Origin: Balanoglossus misakiensis
Lineage: Eukaryota; Hemichordata
DNA length: 64,000 nucleotides
Reading direction: 5' to 3'
Assembly: GCA_040954595.2 (NCBI GenBank)
Contig: CM082595.2
Coordinates: forward strand, 4,278,001-4,342,000
In this document: positions 53,001-60,671 of the stretch, one piece after another
How positions within the stretch are numbered: the first letter of the stretch is position 1
Layout of the letters: every line of letters starts with the position of its first letter
Notes under the pieces: generated by a model
Database searches by the model: none
Seen by the model: only the letters and a program-made list of their open reading frames with translations
Told to the model about the DNA's origin: nothing
Program-made: the position numbers and the translations under genes

Positions 53001-56000
53001 ACTATTATTGCACTGTACTTTCAGGTAAACAATACATGTACTCATCAGATAAGATATCTCGATCTAACTATATAGGCCGATTGTCAATAAATGCACCCAC
53101 GGCCATGGTCACATTGTCGGAGCCTTGACCTCTATTGGCGACTGTCCTACTATATGAACTGAGATCATGATTCCATGCGTCGCCCTATTCCGCGAAATAA
53201 CACATAGCGGGGCCTATACACAGGTATCATAAGTAGCGTGCTGAGGCTACTGCAATCTCAGACAACTAAACCACTAGCTCTATAGCGGTCATCTCTCTTG
53301 ACAACCCAGACAATGTCACAAAGCGAGGTCAAGAAGTCCACAGAAAATCAGAGGGGGGAAGAGGACAATCCTCGTATTGTAAAAAAAGTGCTCCGTTGAA
53401 TAGCGTGAATGGAAGCATCAACAGAACGTTGCCCTCGACACCGGTCAAACCCACCGTATCTGCGTCGAAACTATTCTGACCTGTCAAACACCCCCGAGGG
53501 AGGGGGAGGCCCGTAAGGGACAACGTTTATCGCAAATGACAAGAACGACAGACTTTCACGATATAAACAACTAGCAAAGCAGATCTTGCAACTGAGATTT
53601 TGCAGCCATACAGCTTAACTGAAGCCAATTGTGGCCGGACACGCACACATGTGGTTAATTACGGGCGCTGCTCGTGTTACCATGACGACAGTGCGTCAAT
53701 CGCTCGTTCCAGTCTAATATATTTGAAATTGGCAATATTTCCAAACTGATGTGATCGCGTGCAATGAATTAATCGTCATGTAAGAAAATCTGTTCATTGT
53801 TTTGTGATAAAGTCTGCAGGTCACGAAAGCCTATCCTCTATCGACTATAAATCAATTAAGTTGTTGTGAAATTCGTCAATAGTTCGGTAGCAATTATTTT
53901 CAACCTTATTCTTGTCAACAGAATCGGTCACGTGACATCGCTTCTTACCAGCTAAATATTGATCTTCATAGGGGGTGTCATTTTTTCACAGTGACTACGT
54001 CATAACATTTGAAGTACAGAGTCCAATCTTTCGGACATTTTTATCGTTTTTTCCACTAACGGTTGGCATGGCAACAAAACAATCTGCGTGAGTTCGCAAC
54101 AATCACGTAATTCACTACCTGTGGACGCTGCCGTGCTTACACAATATTAATCGATATTCGCTTTAAGTTTAATAAAAGTCGGGTAGATATAATTGATGTC
54201 GTTTACAGCGCTCGAAATGTGTTTCTGTGAATTACATACCGCCCGACGCACAATAGAAATTGAATATCGTTTGGACTATTCATTAAATTTACAATCCCCC
54301 GTTAAACAGTAATTGCAGGATTCATTAAATTCACAATTCCTCACTAAGTACTATTGGAGGTTTCCGTAAATCGACAAACTTTTCCAAAGAGCTCTCAATT
54401 TCACAATCACCAAAAAGTCAGTGTCAAGTGCCTCTGCGCATGTGACTATGCCCATGTATGTTATGGCTGCTGTGGCCGTATAATTCAATTGGAATTGGAG
54501 CAGTATAAATAAAATATGAAAGAGAATAAAGAAATATAAAAATGTACACGAAAAAAACTAAGTCTACAGCTACACCGAGAATCAATGAACACAAGAAAAA
54601 AGCACCGCCACTTAAAGATCTAAAAAGTTGTAAAAAATTAACAAAATCTATAATTTTTCTATGATAAAGTATTTCTCGGTTTGGTTTCCAAAGCAAATGA
54701 AATGTGTCGCAGATTTTGTTGTCACGCTAATTCTGACGTAAATAATTAACTCCGCATTTTTGATTAAATGTGAAATTTTAACACTGACTGGCGAGGAGCT
54801 TTCTACTTAAATTCCATGACAGCTAAGTGGTTAAGTTAAAGCTAGTTGCGTTTTAAGAAAATACATTATTGTCAGGTTTTGGCTTTCTTTTCTATTTGCA
54901 CAATCTCGCGGCGGACGGAAATAGTATTGAACACAACACATTGTGTTGGTCTCACTCTAGTATTTTCTTGACTGTACAAATGTGCATTTGCTTGGGTGTG
55001 GGCATTCCTTCTCGATTGAGTGGAAATATTTCTTCGACGGACTAGAGTACCCCATTAAAAGGAAATCGACAATGGCGTATGCATCGCGCAGTACCAACTG
55101 GGAATTCTGTTACAGCCCTCCGGTGAAACTGTTTCACGCATGTATGTTGTTATGAACCAAAAAACTCGCAACACAAACACCCAGACAGCAACAACAATGA
55201 TACACTGAACACCCAAAGTTATCCGTTTCACTGCGAATCTATTTGTCACAGGAAGAAAAAATAATATCATGGTACAAGCACTGAAACTTAAATGTGACTA
55301 GGGTTCTTACCCAAATATTGTCCGAGAGCAACGCTGAATTCAAACCAACAGGACATACCCGACTTGCTGAACTTCAACACCGAGCTCACACGTGGATTAC
55401 AAGATACCAGTCCCCGTCGCTCATGGCCGAGTGCAACCTGTCTCAGTGTTTTGTGTTCGGCTCACGCCACTTGACAGCCTTTGCCGAAAGTCAAAAATCA
55501 AAAACCCTTACGTAATATTCAAAATACCCAGGTGTACGGCTACTACAGCTAACGCTATGTTAATGACGTACACCCTTATTGTTTATCCACCACTGATATT
55601 TAAATTCTATTCATTCGTATAGTACAATCGTAACACCTCCCCCACCGAAAGATAATTTTGACAGGTCATGGCAAAACTTGTCAAAAAAAGTCAAATTTAA
55701 CATCGAGGCAAACTATCTGCGACAATGTGCGTGTGTGTTTTTTCTCAACAGTAGGCCTAGTGTGTATAGCTATGCAGTACAGCATTAAATGTCAAGATCT
55801 CGGAGAACTATGTCTACTACAATGCGTGCGTCATCATGAAATTCGCATACATACATGGTTGCATGGTTCAAAATTCTAAGCACAAAATAATGCCATTTAT
55901 CGTATCGCCGATCTAACAGCCTTCCCTAATCTCGTCTGAATCCCATTAACTCATACCTTCCCCCGGTCAACAATCAACATGCGCAAAACGTGTTGCCAGG

Positions 56001-57562
56001 TCACGCAGAACTGTCGGTACACAAGGCATTCCACTTTTATTAGTTTGTTTTGGCGTTCAAATGAATGTTCAACTTGTAAGTCTTATGACCCGTGAAACGT
56101 CGCCGTGTAATGGCATGCCACTGAACCCTGGTCATGAACTACAAGCTGGAATGACTAGCTAAAACTTGCAAAAGAGAGCTGGCCAAATCAAAGCGATACA
56201 ATAATGTACAGTATGTTGTTTATCGATCGATCGATTTCTTCTAGAATTCACGTTGATATTTGTTCAATTTCAGATGCGAGAACGGCTGTGGTTTGAAATT
56301 GATCTCCTATATTAACGCTTCTTGTAGTATTTGATTGAAATCTATTCAGTGTTTCAGTTTGTCGATATGCACTGACATTTGGCTAGAAATATGCGGGCCT
56401 CGCCTATAGGCCTATCGCACCGCCCGGGACAGAATGGGACAGTGCGTGCATATACACGGTCTGCCTATATATGTCCGATGTAACTGATAGATGCAAGCTG
56501 ACACATTACAGAGCTCCGAACTCAGCAACGTGAATATATATGCGGCGATGAATCGTTTTTAAGTGGCCAAAGGTTGTGATCTTTAATGTATGGCAAACAG
56601 AGCCTGACTTCAATGTGGTAGTGAAACCATAGCAACCACCGGCGTTCGGTGCCGTATTTGAATGGGCATCGTTGCCGGCATCTCTCTCTTTGTTGTTCTG
56701 TACTCGCGGTCAATCAGTATATTACGATTAACGCGACTCGTACGCGCAAATGAACCTCTCAGGGGAACACAGAGTATGGCGAACTAGCCTTCAACAGTTC
56801 AAGCACGATGTTTTGATGTCAGTAACACGGCGCATAGGTGATATACAAACACCGGGTTTACATAGGGTCACCACCATCATAACGTCAGACCGTTATACGA
56901 CCTATTGTTGTTCACGCATAAGGCGCTCTACCGCAAACAGTGGACGTATGTATTTTGTCGACTTTTCATGGAATCAAAAGAAAATTCCATTAGACCATGT
57001 ATAGACTATCTCGGCGGGTTAATCTGAAATAATGTCACGTCGGCTGTTAAGCGCGCTGAACGAATGTCTCCGTGAAAATAGATAATCGCATGGTAATTTC
57101 CCGAACTATTTAGAAAATAAATCGCTTCAATTTCGCTGCCTTTCAAGCGCGGATCGCTATCGCTGTCAGAAGTTAATTTAATGAAGAATAAAATATTTTG
57201 AAGCTCACCCCAAGTCGGTTAGCTCGTAGTAACTCTTCCGCACGGGCCAGCACCGCCGCCCGCCTTTCCCGGCGGTTCAAAAATCTATCCATGGATCTGC
57301 TGTGACTTCGGGGAGGCAGACGGATCTCGATGGGAATGTTGATCCCGCCGCCGGGGCCGATCCCGGGATCGCTGTAGCTGTCCCGTACCTGTTTATCCTC
57401 GCCGATGGCCAAGCCTACCTCCACGGGATGTCCATAGTGTCTCCCGGCGGCGTCGTAGTTCATGTGCCCGGTCAGGGCAACATTGCCGCCGTTTGAGATC
57501 CGCGGGGTAACCATGTACTTACTGCCGTGAATGAACACGTTGACGTTCTTCCTCGCCTCCAT
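35321..57562 (-). CDS. DCX-EMAP: DCX-EMAP: doublecortin-domain echinoderm microtubule-associated protein-like, 17 coding exons
   Basis: Microtubule-binding cytoskeletal protein. Joining exons at 57209-57562, 48669-48866, 45042-45800, 44289-44499, 43421-43991, 43092-43241, 42739-42808, 40990-41091, 40675-40770, 39625-39765, 38170-38266, 37762-37934, 37164-37433, 36368-36710, 36049-36144, 35674-35804 and 35321-35488 gives 3,930 bases with consistent phases: 1,309 residues plus stop. Domains: doublecortin 1 about 240-322, doublecortin 2 about 381-465, proline/arginine-rich linker about 470-690, HELP motif about 690-745 (LEWV-YGYRG), then WD40 repeats forming the EML double propeller to the C-terminus. 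The order matches insect DCX-EMAP, known from mechanosensory cilia; vertebrate EMLs lack the doublecortin domains. Start ATG at 57,562 has an in-frame TAA 12 bases upstream. Splice sites and phases were read by eye; no transcript was seen. Confidence 0.92.
35674..35804 (-). CDS. DCX-EMAP: DCX-EMAP coding exon 16
   Basis: [20 protein letters not shown] then [20 protein letters not shown], the EML GTDINAVxxS...xxxGDDxGxVxLFxYPC blade. Acceptor CCCCATCAG|GT, donor TTGAAG|GTAAGC. Confidence 0.95.
36049..36144 (-). CDS. DCX-EMAP: DCX-EMAP coding exon 15
   Basis: (W)[19 protein letters not shown] then [12 protein letters not shown], equivalent to the EML RDxEWxTxxCxLGxxxxG segment. Acceptor TTTGAAG|GG restores a tryptophan codon with the previous exon; donor CTCG|GTAAGA. 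Confidence 0.9.
36368..36710 (-). CDS. DCX-EMAP: DCX-EMAP coding exon 14: WD40
   Basis: 114 codons. [20 protein letters not shown], then [25 protein letters not shown] and [15 protein letters not shown]. These match the EML FHPxGxVxAxGTxTGRxxxxD and SPDGxxLAxGSHDNxIY blades. Acceptor CTGTTGCAG|AAA, donor TTTT|GTAAGT (phase 1). Confidence 0.95.
36840..37096. repeat. Dispersed ATGCGCAT-containing repeat, possible MITE, intron 13
   Basis: TATGCGCATGTG at about 36,853 faces its reverse complement CACATGCGCATA at about 37,067, with partial similarity outside (ATCGTC / AATCGTCGACC). A third copy, CACATGCGCATAAGACGATC, lies at about 39,997. They may be ends of one repeat family, but the core is self-palindromic, which weakens the case. 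Confidence 0.35.
37164..37433 (-). CDS. DCX-EMAP: DCX-EMAP coding exon 13: start of second propeller
   Basis: 90 codons. [33 protein letters not shown], then [20 protein letters not shown] and [13 protein letters not shown]. The VGTTRNxILxG and GHxxExWALAVHP motifs are diagnostic of EML proteins. Acceptor CTTCTGCAG|TTA, donor TTGAG|GTGAGA. Confidence 0.94.
37508..37722. repeat. (ATGT)n microsatellite in DCX-EMAP intron 12
   Basis: About 50 ATGT units, imperfect at the left end (TACG/TGTG interruptions). It fills roughly two thirds of the 328-bp intron 12 and stops 40 bases from the exon 12 donor. Long frames of Y-V-C-M or Y-I-H-T repeats here are artefacts. Confidence 0.97.
37762..37934 (-). 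CDS. DCX-EMAP: DCX-EMAP coding exon 12: WD40
   Basis: [20 protein letters not shown] then [20 protein letters not shown] and LVAWDS, the EML AHEGxxFALCxLxDGTLxSGGGxDRK signature. Acceptor TTGTTCGCAG|AC, donor GTG|GTCAGT. Confidence 0.94.
38170..38266 (-). CDS. DCX-EMAP: DCX-EMAP coding exon 11: WD40
   Basis: [20 protein letters not shown] then [12 protein letters not shown], matching the EML [15 protein letters not shown] blade. Acceptor TTTCATAG|GAG, donor AAAAG|GTATGA (phase 1). Confidence 0.92.
38267..39624. other. DCX-EMAP: DCX-EMAP intron 10
   Basis: 1.36 kb between exons 10 and 11. No exon, recognisable mobile element or RNA gene seen. Confidence 0.6.
39625..39765 (-). CDS. DCX-EMAP: DCX-EMAP coding exon 10: WD40
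   Basis: 47 codons, [20 protein letters not shown] then [12 protein letters not shown] and a lysine-rich end SGVFE. It matches the EML FHPxDxNxIxTxGKxHLYFW blade. Acceptor CCCTCTTGCAG|ACC, donor TTTGAG|GTAAGG. Confidence 0.93.
39880..39995 (+). mobile_element. Probable SINE/LINE 3'-end fragment with (GATT)n tail, intron 9
   Basis: GCGCCATATAAATGTTTT followed by about 11 GATT units resembles the 3' ends of non-LTR retroposons common in marine invertebrates (GCGC-TATAAAT then a simple repeat). The 5' limit is not recognisable. Confidence 0.45.
40675..40770 (-). CDS. DCX-EMAP: DCX-EMAP coding exon 9: WD40
   Basis: 32 codons, [20 protein letters not shown] then [12 protein letters not shown]. 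[11 protein letters not shown] is highly characteristic of EML proteins. Acceptor TTGTCTAG|AAT, donor CCAAG|GTATGG. Confidence 0.92.
40990..41091 (-). CDS. DCX-EMAP: DCX-EMAP coding exon 8: WD40
   Basis: 34 codons, [20 protein letters not shown] then [20 protein letters not shown] is the WD strand of the first blade. Acceptor CTCCGATAG|GCT, donor GTGGAG|GTGAGA, phase 0 on both sides. Confidence 0.9.
41092..42738. other. DCX-EMAP: DCX-EMAP intron 7
   Basis: 1.65 kb. AT-rich; no exon or recognisable element. The AATTAATTAAATAAAT run near 42,063 is simple low complexity. Confidence 0.6.
42739..42808 (-). CDS. DCX-EMAP: DCX-EMAP coding exon 7
   Basis: 70 bases coding (C)[23 protein letters not shown], the EML AVHP...IATGQ motif. 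Acceptor TTTGTTTCAG|T, donor TCTGCA|GTGAGT. It is shorter than the vertebrate EML region, which continues to the WD strand in the same exon. Confidence 0.9.
42935..43052. repeat. CTCT/CTGT-rich tract in intron 6
   Basis: Imperfect pyrimidine-rich microsatellite on the plus strand, so purine-rich (GAGA/ACAG) in the transcript. It lies just downstream of the HELP exon. Confidence 0.9.
43092..43241 (-). CDS. DCX-EMAP: DCX-EMAP coding exon 6: HELP motif
   Basis: [20 protein letters not shown] followed by [20 protein letters not shown] and YTGHNEDIQ, a clear hydrophobic EMAP-like (HELP) motif running into the first WD40 blade. Acceptor AATATTAG|C, donor CAGTG|GTAAGT. Confidence 0.93.
43335..43386. 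repeat. CTCT/CCCT-rich tract in intron 5
   Basis: Pyrimidine tract on the plus strand, purine-rich in the transcript, within the 179-bp intron upstream of the HELP exon and only 35 bases past exon 5. Confidence 0.9.
43421..43991 (-). CDS. DCX-EMAP: DCX-EMAP coding exon 5: proline-rich linker leading into HELP
   Basis: About 190 codons of low-complexity linker rich in P, Q, R and S ([19 protein letters not shown]). It then gives [19 protein letters not shown] and KLKLEWV, the conserved lead-in to the EMAP HELP motif. Acceptor CTGTTTTCAG|CC (phase 1), donor GGGT|GTATCC (phase 2). Confidence 0.9.
44045..44264. repeat. Compound (CAGA)n(CATA)n microsatellite in DCX-EMAP intron 4
   Basis: (CAGA/CAGG)n at 44,045-44,109 followed by about 39 CATA units. 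Together they make up about three quarters of the 297-bp intron between exons 4 and 5, leaving little except the splice signals. Confidence 0.97.
44289..44499 (-). CDS. DCX-EMAP: DCX-EMAP coding exon 4: end of doublecortin domain 2
   Basis: Residues 438-507 plus one base. [20 protein letters not shown] completes the second doublecortin domain (a DxxVFVACG-type ending), then a basic linker with [11 protein letters not shown]. Acceptor ACAAACAG|GTC; donor CCCAGT|GTAAGT in phase 1, confirmed by the next exon restoring a serine codon. Confidence 0.9.
44907..45015. mobile_element. 109-bp snapback MITE with 9-bp target duplication, DCX-EMAP intron 3
   Basis: A 39-bp perfect terminal inverted repeat (CAATCTGATTAAAATCAGAT onward) continues, after one mismatch and one bulge, to a CGCC loop, so nearly the whole element is one hairpin. 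It is flanked by a perfect direct repeat TGTAAATAC (44,898-44,906 and 45,016-45,024). A 9-bp duplication suggests Mutator-like mobilisation. The outer part of each arm is itself palindromic (ATCTGATT/AATCAGAT). It sits 27 bases inside the intron from the exon 3 donor. Confidence 0.85.
45042..45800 (-). CDS. DCX-EMAP: DCX-EMAP coding exon 3: doublecortin domain 1 and start of domain 2
   Basis: 253 codons, residues 185-437. It opens with an acidic stretch ([15 protein letters not shown]). Doublecortin domain 1 follows: [15 protein letters not shown], then [35 protein letters not shown] and [11 protein letters not shown], matching the family's basic N-terminal strand and closing GxxYVA/CxG motif. 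The second domain begins at PRMITVISN and continues in exon 4. Acceptor GAACAG|AAT, donor CAG|GTTAGT, both phase 0. Confidence 0.93.
45801..48668. other. DCX-EMAP: DCX-EMAP intron 2
   Basis: 2.87 kb between exons 2 and 3. Contains a short TCTG microsatellite near 48,187-48,230. Several short reading frames show no family resemblance. Nothing else supported. Confidence 0.6.
48669..48866 (-). CDS. DCX-EMAP: DCX-EMAP coding exon 2
   Basis: 66 codons, phase 0 to 0, residues about 119-184 ([16 protein letters not shown] to AAREVLFQ). Acceptor CGACTAG|CTG, donor CAG|GTGAAT. A nearer AG (GGCCAG|ACG) would put the join out of frame, so the upstream acceptor is preferred. No recognised domain. Confidence 0.75.
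48867..51119. other. DCX-EMAP: DCX-EMAP intron between exon 1B and exon 2
   Basis: 2.25 kb without a recognisable exon. A 118-codon plus-strand frame near 49,730-50,086 is hydrophobic but resembles no family and has no splice or promoter support. Confidence 0.55.
51120..51269 (-). CDS. DCX-EMAP: DCX-EMAP possible alternative first coding exon 1B
   Basis: 50 codons from [13 protein letters not shown] to DEIDLG, ending at donor GGG|GTAGGT in phase 0, like exon 1A. Both can join exon 2 in frame. An in-frame TGA lies upstream of the ATG, and no good polypyrimidine acceptor precedes it, so an alternative promoter and start is the simplest reading. It could instead be an internal exon between 1A and 2, since the phases also allow that. 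The end is acidic ([16 protein letters not shown]). A second donor four bases downstream is possible. Confidence 0.55.
51270..57208. other. DCX-EMAP: Long 5' intron of DCX-EMAP / region upstream of exon 1B
   Basis: 5.9 kb with no supported exon on either strand. If exon 1B is an alternative first exon, its promoter lies in the first part of this stretch. Mildly AT-rich, with scattered short palindromes such as ATCGATCGATCGAT near 56,223. Confidence 0.55.
57209..57562 (-). CDS. DCX-EMAP: DCX-EMAP coding exon 1A (N-terminus)
   Basis: 118 codons, starting [13 protein letters not shown] and ending RANRLG at donor GGG|GTGAGC, phase 0. An in-frame TAA lies 12 bases before the ATG. It is rich in charged residues, with an [18 protein letters not shown] helix near its end; I recognise no domain. 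The upstream 300 bases are GC-richer than the introns, as expected near a promoter. Confidence 0.75.
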
Positions 57563-58856
57563 AACGCCTTGTTACACGGCTAAACAAACTACACAAATCC
57601 GAAAATCCCCGGCCAAGCTGAGACCATAGCCCCGTTTCTTCTCGGTTGCCATCGCGCTGCCGGTTGTAATACGTACGCACCGTTTGGCGTCTCCTTGTAC
57701 TACAACGCATATAGTGAATGCGTAAGTGCCAGTCACGCACTGCAGCGCAGTCGTAACCGGGGAATGCCACAATGACACCCTTGACGTTGCTGTGGTAACG
57801 CACGCCGACTCATAACGCGAGGCCAACAACCACGAAACAAAACTCAGCAGAGGGAAGAAACGGCACTACGTCTGACGTCACCTCAAAAATTATGACTCTA
57901 CCCGAAAACAATGGAGTAATTATGGAGCAGACTTAACAACATAATCTCACTTTAGTACGATTCTTTTCCAGCGACGATTGAACGACTGTTTCCCAGCATA
58001 TGGGTGACCCCGCGAGGTCAGGTTCGCGAACCAGGCAGTAATAAATAGCCGTCTGCTGATCAACGCTTTGTTGTTACATGTAAATCTAGGCAACGTTACA
58101 AGACACTATGGCAGTGTTGAAACAAGACTTCCGATTTACAGTACTTGACGAATTTTTGTTTTAAAACGGGAATTACACGAACTTATCCTCGGCAGACTCA
58201 AACGAAAGAATACTACGAATAATTTCTAGGGGGCCCGTGGCAAGCCCATACGGACTCAGGCCAGTGATCACGTGGTTGATAACCAGGTGCGCATGCCATA
58301 AACAAAAACACTGATTGTTACGTAACATTATGGGGTACTGCACGTTCTTTCATTTAACATTTACATAAAATTGGACTTCGCAATCTACATATTCAGCGAT
58401 TCGGCCCGTCATTTCTGCCGGCCTGCTGAGTTTGTGAATCACGAAAATAGGTTTACTTGAATATTTTTTGGCGAAGAGCAACGGTAAGTAAATTAACAGA
58501 CAGATACGAGAAATTAGGGCCGAGTCCACAAGAATTCAAACGTGTTTCGGCGGCAATTGCGAAGCTATAAATTCCAGCATATGTGATACGTGGAACCGCG
58601 CTCAGTCGAAATTACAGCCCCATTACACTTGCTATATGTTTCTTATATTGCAAGCATTTTCATTAATCTCTGGCTATCTAATGTAATTGTACCCAGTCGT
58701 GTACAACTGTATGCGTTTGTCGTTTTCCAAGGCGGGAGGGACTTCCTCGAACCCCTCGATGACCACCCCACCCCACCCCCACTATATCAAATGCTTCCGT
58801 CCACCTTTAAAGGAAAACCGTGTTCTTTTTTTATTGGCCCAGGTAACGCAGTCGCC
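57563..58856. promoter_or_regulatory. Divergent intergenic region between DCX-EMAP and sulfotransferase 1
   Basis: 1.29 kb separating the DCX-EMAP exon 1A start (minus) from the sulfotransferase 1 start (plus). It must contain both 5' UTRs and probably both promoters. The 220 bases next to sulfotransferase 1 share similarity with the region upstream of sulfotransferase 2. No core promoter motif can be assigned confidently. Confidence 0.5.
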
Positions 58857-58947
58857 ATGTCATCTCCGACCGCATCATTCTTCAAAGTAATTCTTCTACT
58901 ACTACTGGTTATAGTAGGCTTGAACATGATGTTGAGCAATTTTAAAG
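58857..58947 (+). CDS. Sulfotransferase 1 exon 1: signal anchor
   Basis: MSSPTASFFK then the hydrophobic anchor, ending AATTTTAAAG|GTTAGC in phase 1. Confidence 0.85.
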
Positions 58948-60412
58948 GTTAGCTATATACAATTATTGTTTTCAATACAGCTTGTTTGCTACTTGCTATA
59001 GATCGCGCTAAAAGCTGTTTATCTCACTACAGTTGAACGTCGATTATCCGCACGTCGATTATCCGCATTGTTCGGTCATCCGAACTCACTCTGTGTCCCC
59101 CGAAAAGTCTACCTGTACATGTACTAATTTCTTTGCAATTCTGTATTGCGCTACAGGTATTGCTATCGAAGTGAAGTTCGGCGAGAATATCGTGAAACGG
59201 GATTTGACGACGGCAGCCGGCTTGTCATCACTGACGGTGAGCAATTTCCCACTGCAATGCATGTTCGTATCACAGTGGACCCTTTAACCCTTTCACCCCT
59301 CCCCTCCCCTTTAAAAGGTCCAGTGTTACCATAGAAAATAATAGATTTGGACCAAACCATGGTGGTGAAAGGGTTAAAGGATGTAGACTTTCGTCAATAC
59401 AATTAATGCACATGACTATAAAGGTCAGTTTAGGAAAGTCCCTTGACTGGCCACTATAAATGTACATGTACTCGCAAACATTGCGTCACATTATGCCATA
59501 AATGATTACTATGGTAACCATTTAGCAATGTTCCTTCGCCTATGCAGCCTTCGAACTAACCAAATCTCTTTCAACCAACAGACTACAGCCGAGCCTGAGG
59601 ACGAGAACAGATTCCGCAGCAGGAAACGATTACTGGAACGAGGCTGCCACGAATATGCAAATGACACCCACCAACCGAGCTATTCGTACCAGACAGTGGA
59701 CGAAAACCACAAAATGATGATTTGCATGATCCCGAAAATTGGATCAACCAATTGGAGACGCGTTTTGTTGATGCTGACTGGAAACTACACCTTGGACGAC
59801 GTCAAAACCTGGCCAGTTCTTAGGGAAATGGTTAAAATTTATAAAAAGCTGGTTCAGTACAGAAAGCCAAAAAGAAGTCAACTTTTAAACAACTTTACCA
59901 AAGTTATATTTGTACGGCACCCATTTTCCCGATTCCTGTCTGGGTTCCTTGATAAAATATCGAACATAGAACTCAACCAGAAGAGGCCATGGATGCCTAT
60001 ATACAATAACTTTGAAAACGTCACGGGAATTTCAACAGAATATGTCCAGTTCAAGGATTTTGTGAAGTACATGATTTTACGCCAGGATCCACCCGACACG
60101 TGGAACGAGCACTTCAAGCCGATGTACTACATTTGTGACCTGTGTCACGTGCAGTATGACGTCATTGGGCACCTGGAAACGATCGGGGAAGACGCGCGTT
60201 ACGTCATGGACCTGGTCCGCGCCGAGTTTGAGTACCCAAGGAACACGCACAGGAAATCGCATGAGCTGTCATACAGCTCCAAGACCGAGGCCTTGGAAAA
60301 ATATTTCAGCGACATAAGTAGTGATGAAATAAAACAATTATATCGGATATATGAAAAGGACTTCAGGTTATTCGGCTACACTATACCAGCGTTTATGAAC
60401 GTTAGTGTGTAG
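58857..60412 (+). CDS. Carbohydrate sulfotransferase 1 (HNK-1/CHST8-14 family), three exons
   Basis: Golgi type II membrane enzyme expected to move sulfate from PAPS to a glycan. Exons 58857-58947, 59157-59236 and 59582-60412 join in phases 1 and 0 to give 333 residues. Residues 11-26 (VILLLLLVIVGLNMML) are the signal anchor after a short cytoplasmic tail. The 5'-phosphosulfate loop is IPKIGSTNWRR (about 107-117). The 3'-phosphate site is VIFVRHPFSRFLSGF (about 165-179). A C-terminal CDLCHVQYDVIGHLETIGED block matches the Sulfotransfer_2 family's CxxCxxxYDxxGxxET. N-glycosylation sites include NYT, NFT and NVT. An in-frame upstream ATG (58,590) would add 89 residues, but the tandem copy has a stop there, so the MSSPT start is preferred. 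The exact acceptor glycan cannot be told. Confidence 0.92.
59030..59080 (+). mobile_element. Possible pogo/Tigger-like terminal fragment, intron 1
   Basis: CAGTTGAACGTCGATTATCC then a repeat of the GTCGATTATCCGCA part resembles the terminal repeats of pogo/Tigger-type elements (CAGT...CGATTATCCG). Only one end is visible and no matching inverted end was found nearby. Confidence 0.3.
59157..59236 (+). CDS. Sulfotransferase 1 exon 2: stem
   Basis: GIAIEVKFGENIVKRDLTTA then AGLSSLT, a stem segment. Acceptor GCGCTACAG|GT, donor CTGACG|GTGAGC. It is 18 bases shorter than exon 2 of the tandem copy. Confidence 0.85.
59288..59373. mobile_element. 86-bp piggyBac-like MITE, sulfotransferase 1 intron 2
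   Basis: Starts CCCTTTCACC and ends GGTGAAAGGG, a perfect 10-bp terminal inverted repeat. It is flanked on both sides by TTAA (59,284-59,287 and 59,374-59,377), the piggyBac target duplication. The flanking bases extend the inverted symmetry to 17 bp. No internal coding. The corresponding intron of the tandem copy lacks it. Confidence 0.75.
59582..60412 (+). CDS. Sulfotransferase 1 exon 3: catalytic domain
   Basis: 276 codons from TTAEPEDENRF to the TAG stop. Contains the whole catalytic domain. Acceptor TTTCAACCAACAG|ACT, conserved in the tandem copy. Confidence 0.95.
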   Translation, partial: TTAEPEDENRFRSRKRLLERGCHEYANDTHQPSYSYQTVDENHKMMICMIPKIGSTNWRRVLLMLTGNYTLDDVKTWPVLREMVKIYKKLVQYRKPKRSQLLNNFTKVIFVRHPFSRFLSGFLDKISNIELNQKRPWMPIYNNFENVTGISTEYVQFKDFVKYMILRQDPPDTWNEHFKPMYYICDLCHVQYDVIGHLETIGEDARYVMDLVRAEFEYPRNTHRKSHELSYSSKTEALEKYFSDISSDEIKQLYRIYEKDFRLFGYTIPAFMNVSV

Positions 60413-60665
60413 TGGTTTTCTGATTTCTACGGCGTGGACCTGATTTCTCGATATTCAATGCATTTTTATGCTTTGATGACAAGCCGTCTATGAATATGTG
60501 TACACTATACGCATGATACAGCAAACTTCTGAATATACACCGTCTGTTAGAAAATTCTTTGAAATTTTGAATACGTGCATAGCGCAAGATTTCGTGGGCC
60601 ATCAGTCACCATAACAGGGGCCCAGAACTAGTACAGGATTTCTGTAGCTGAGATAATTTACTAGG

Positions 60666-60671
60666 AATAAA
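60666..60671 (+). promoter_or_regulatory. Candidate polyadenylation signal, sulfotransferase 1
   Basis: AATAAA about 254 bases after the stop, the first canonical hexamer downstream. Confidence 0.5.

Noticed and set aside
58590-58856. 89-residue N-terminal extension of sulfotransferase 1
   Set aside because: In frame but without a domain. The tandem copy has a TGA 21 bases before the equivalent ATG, and MSSPT followed by the anchor is conserved in both.
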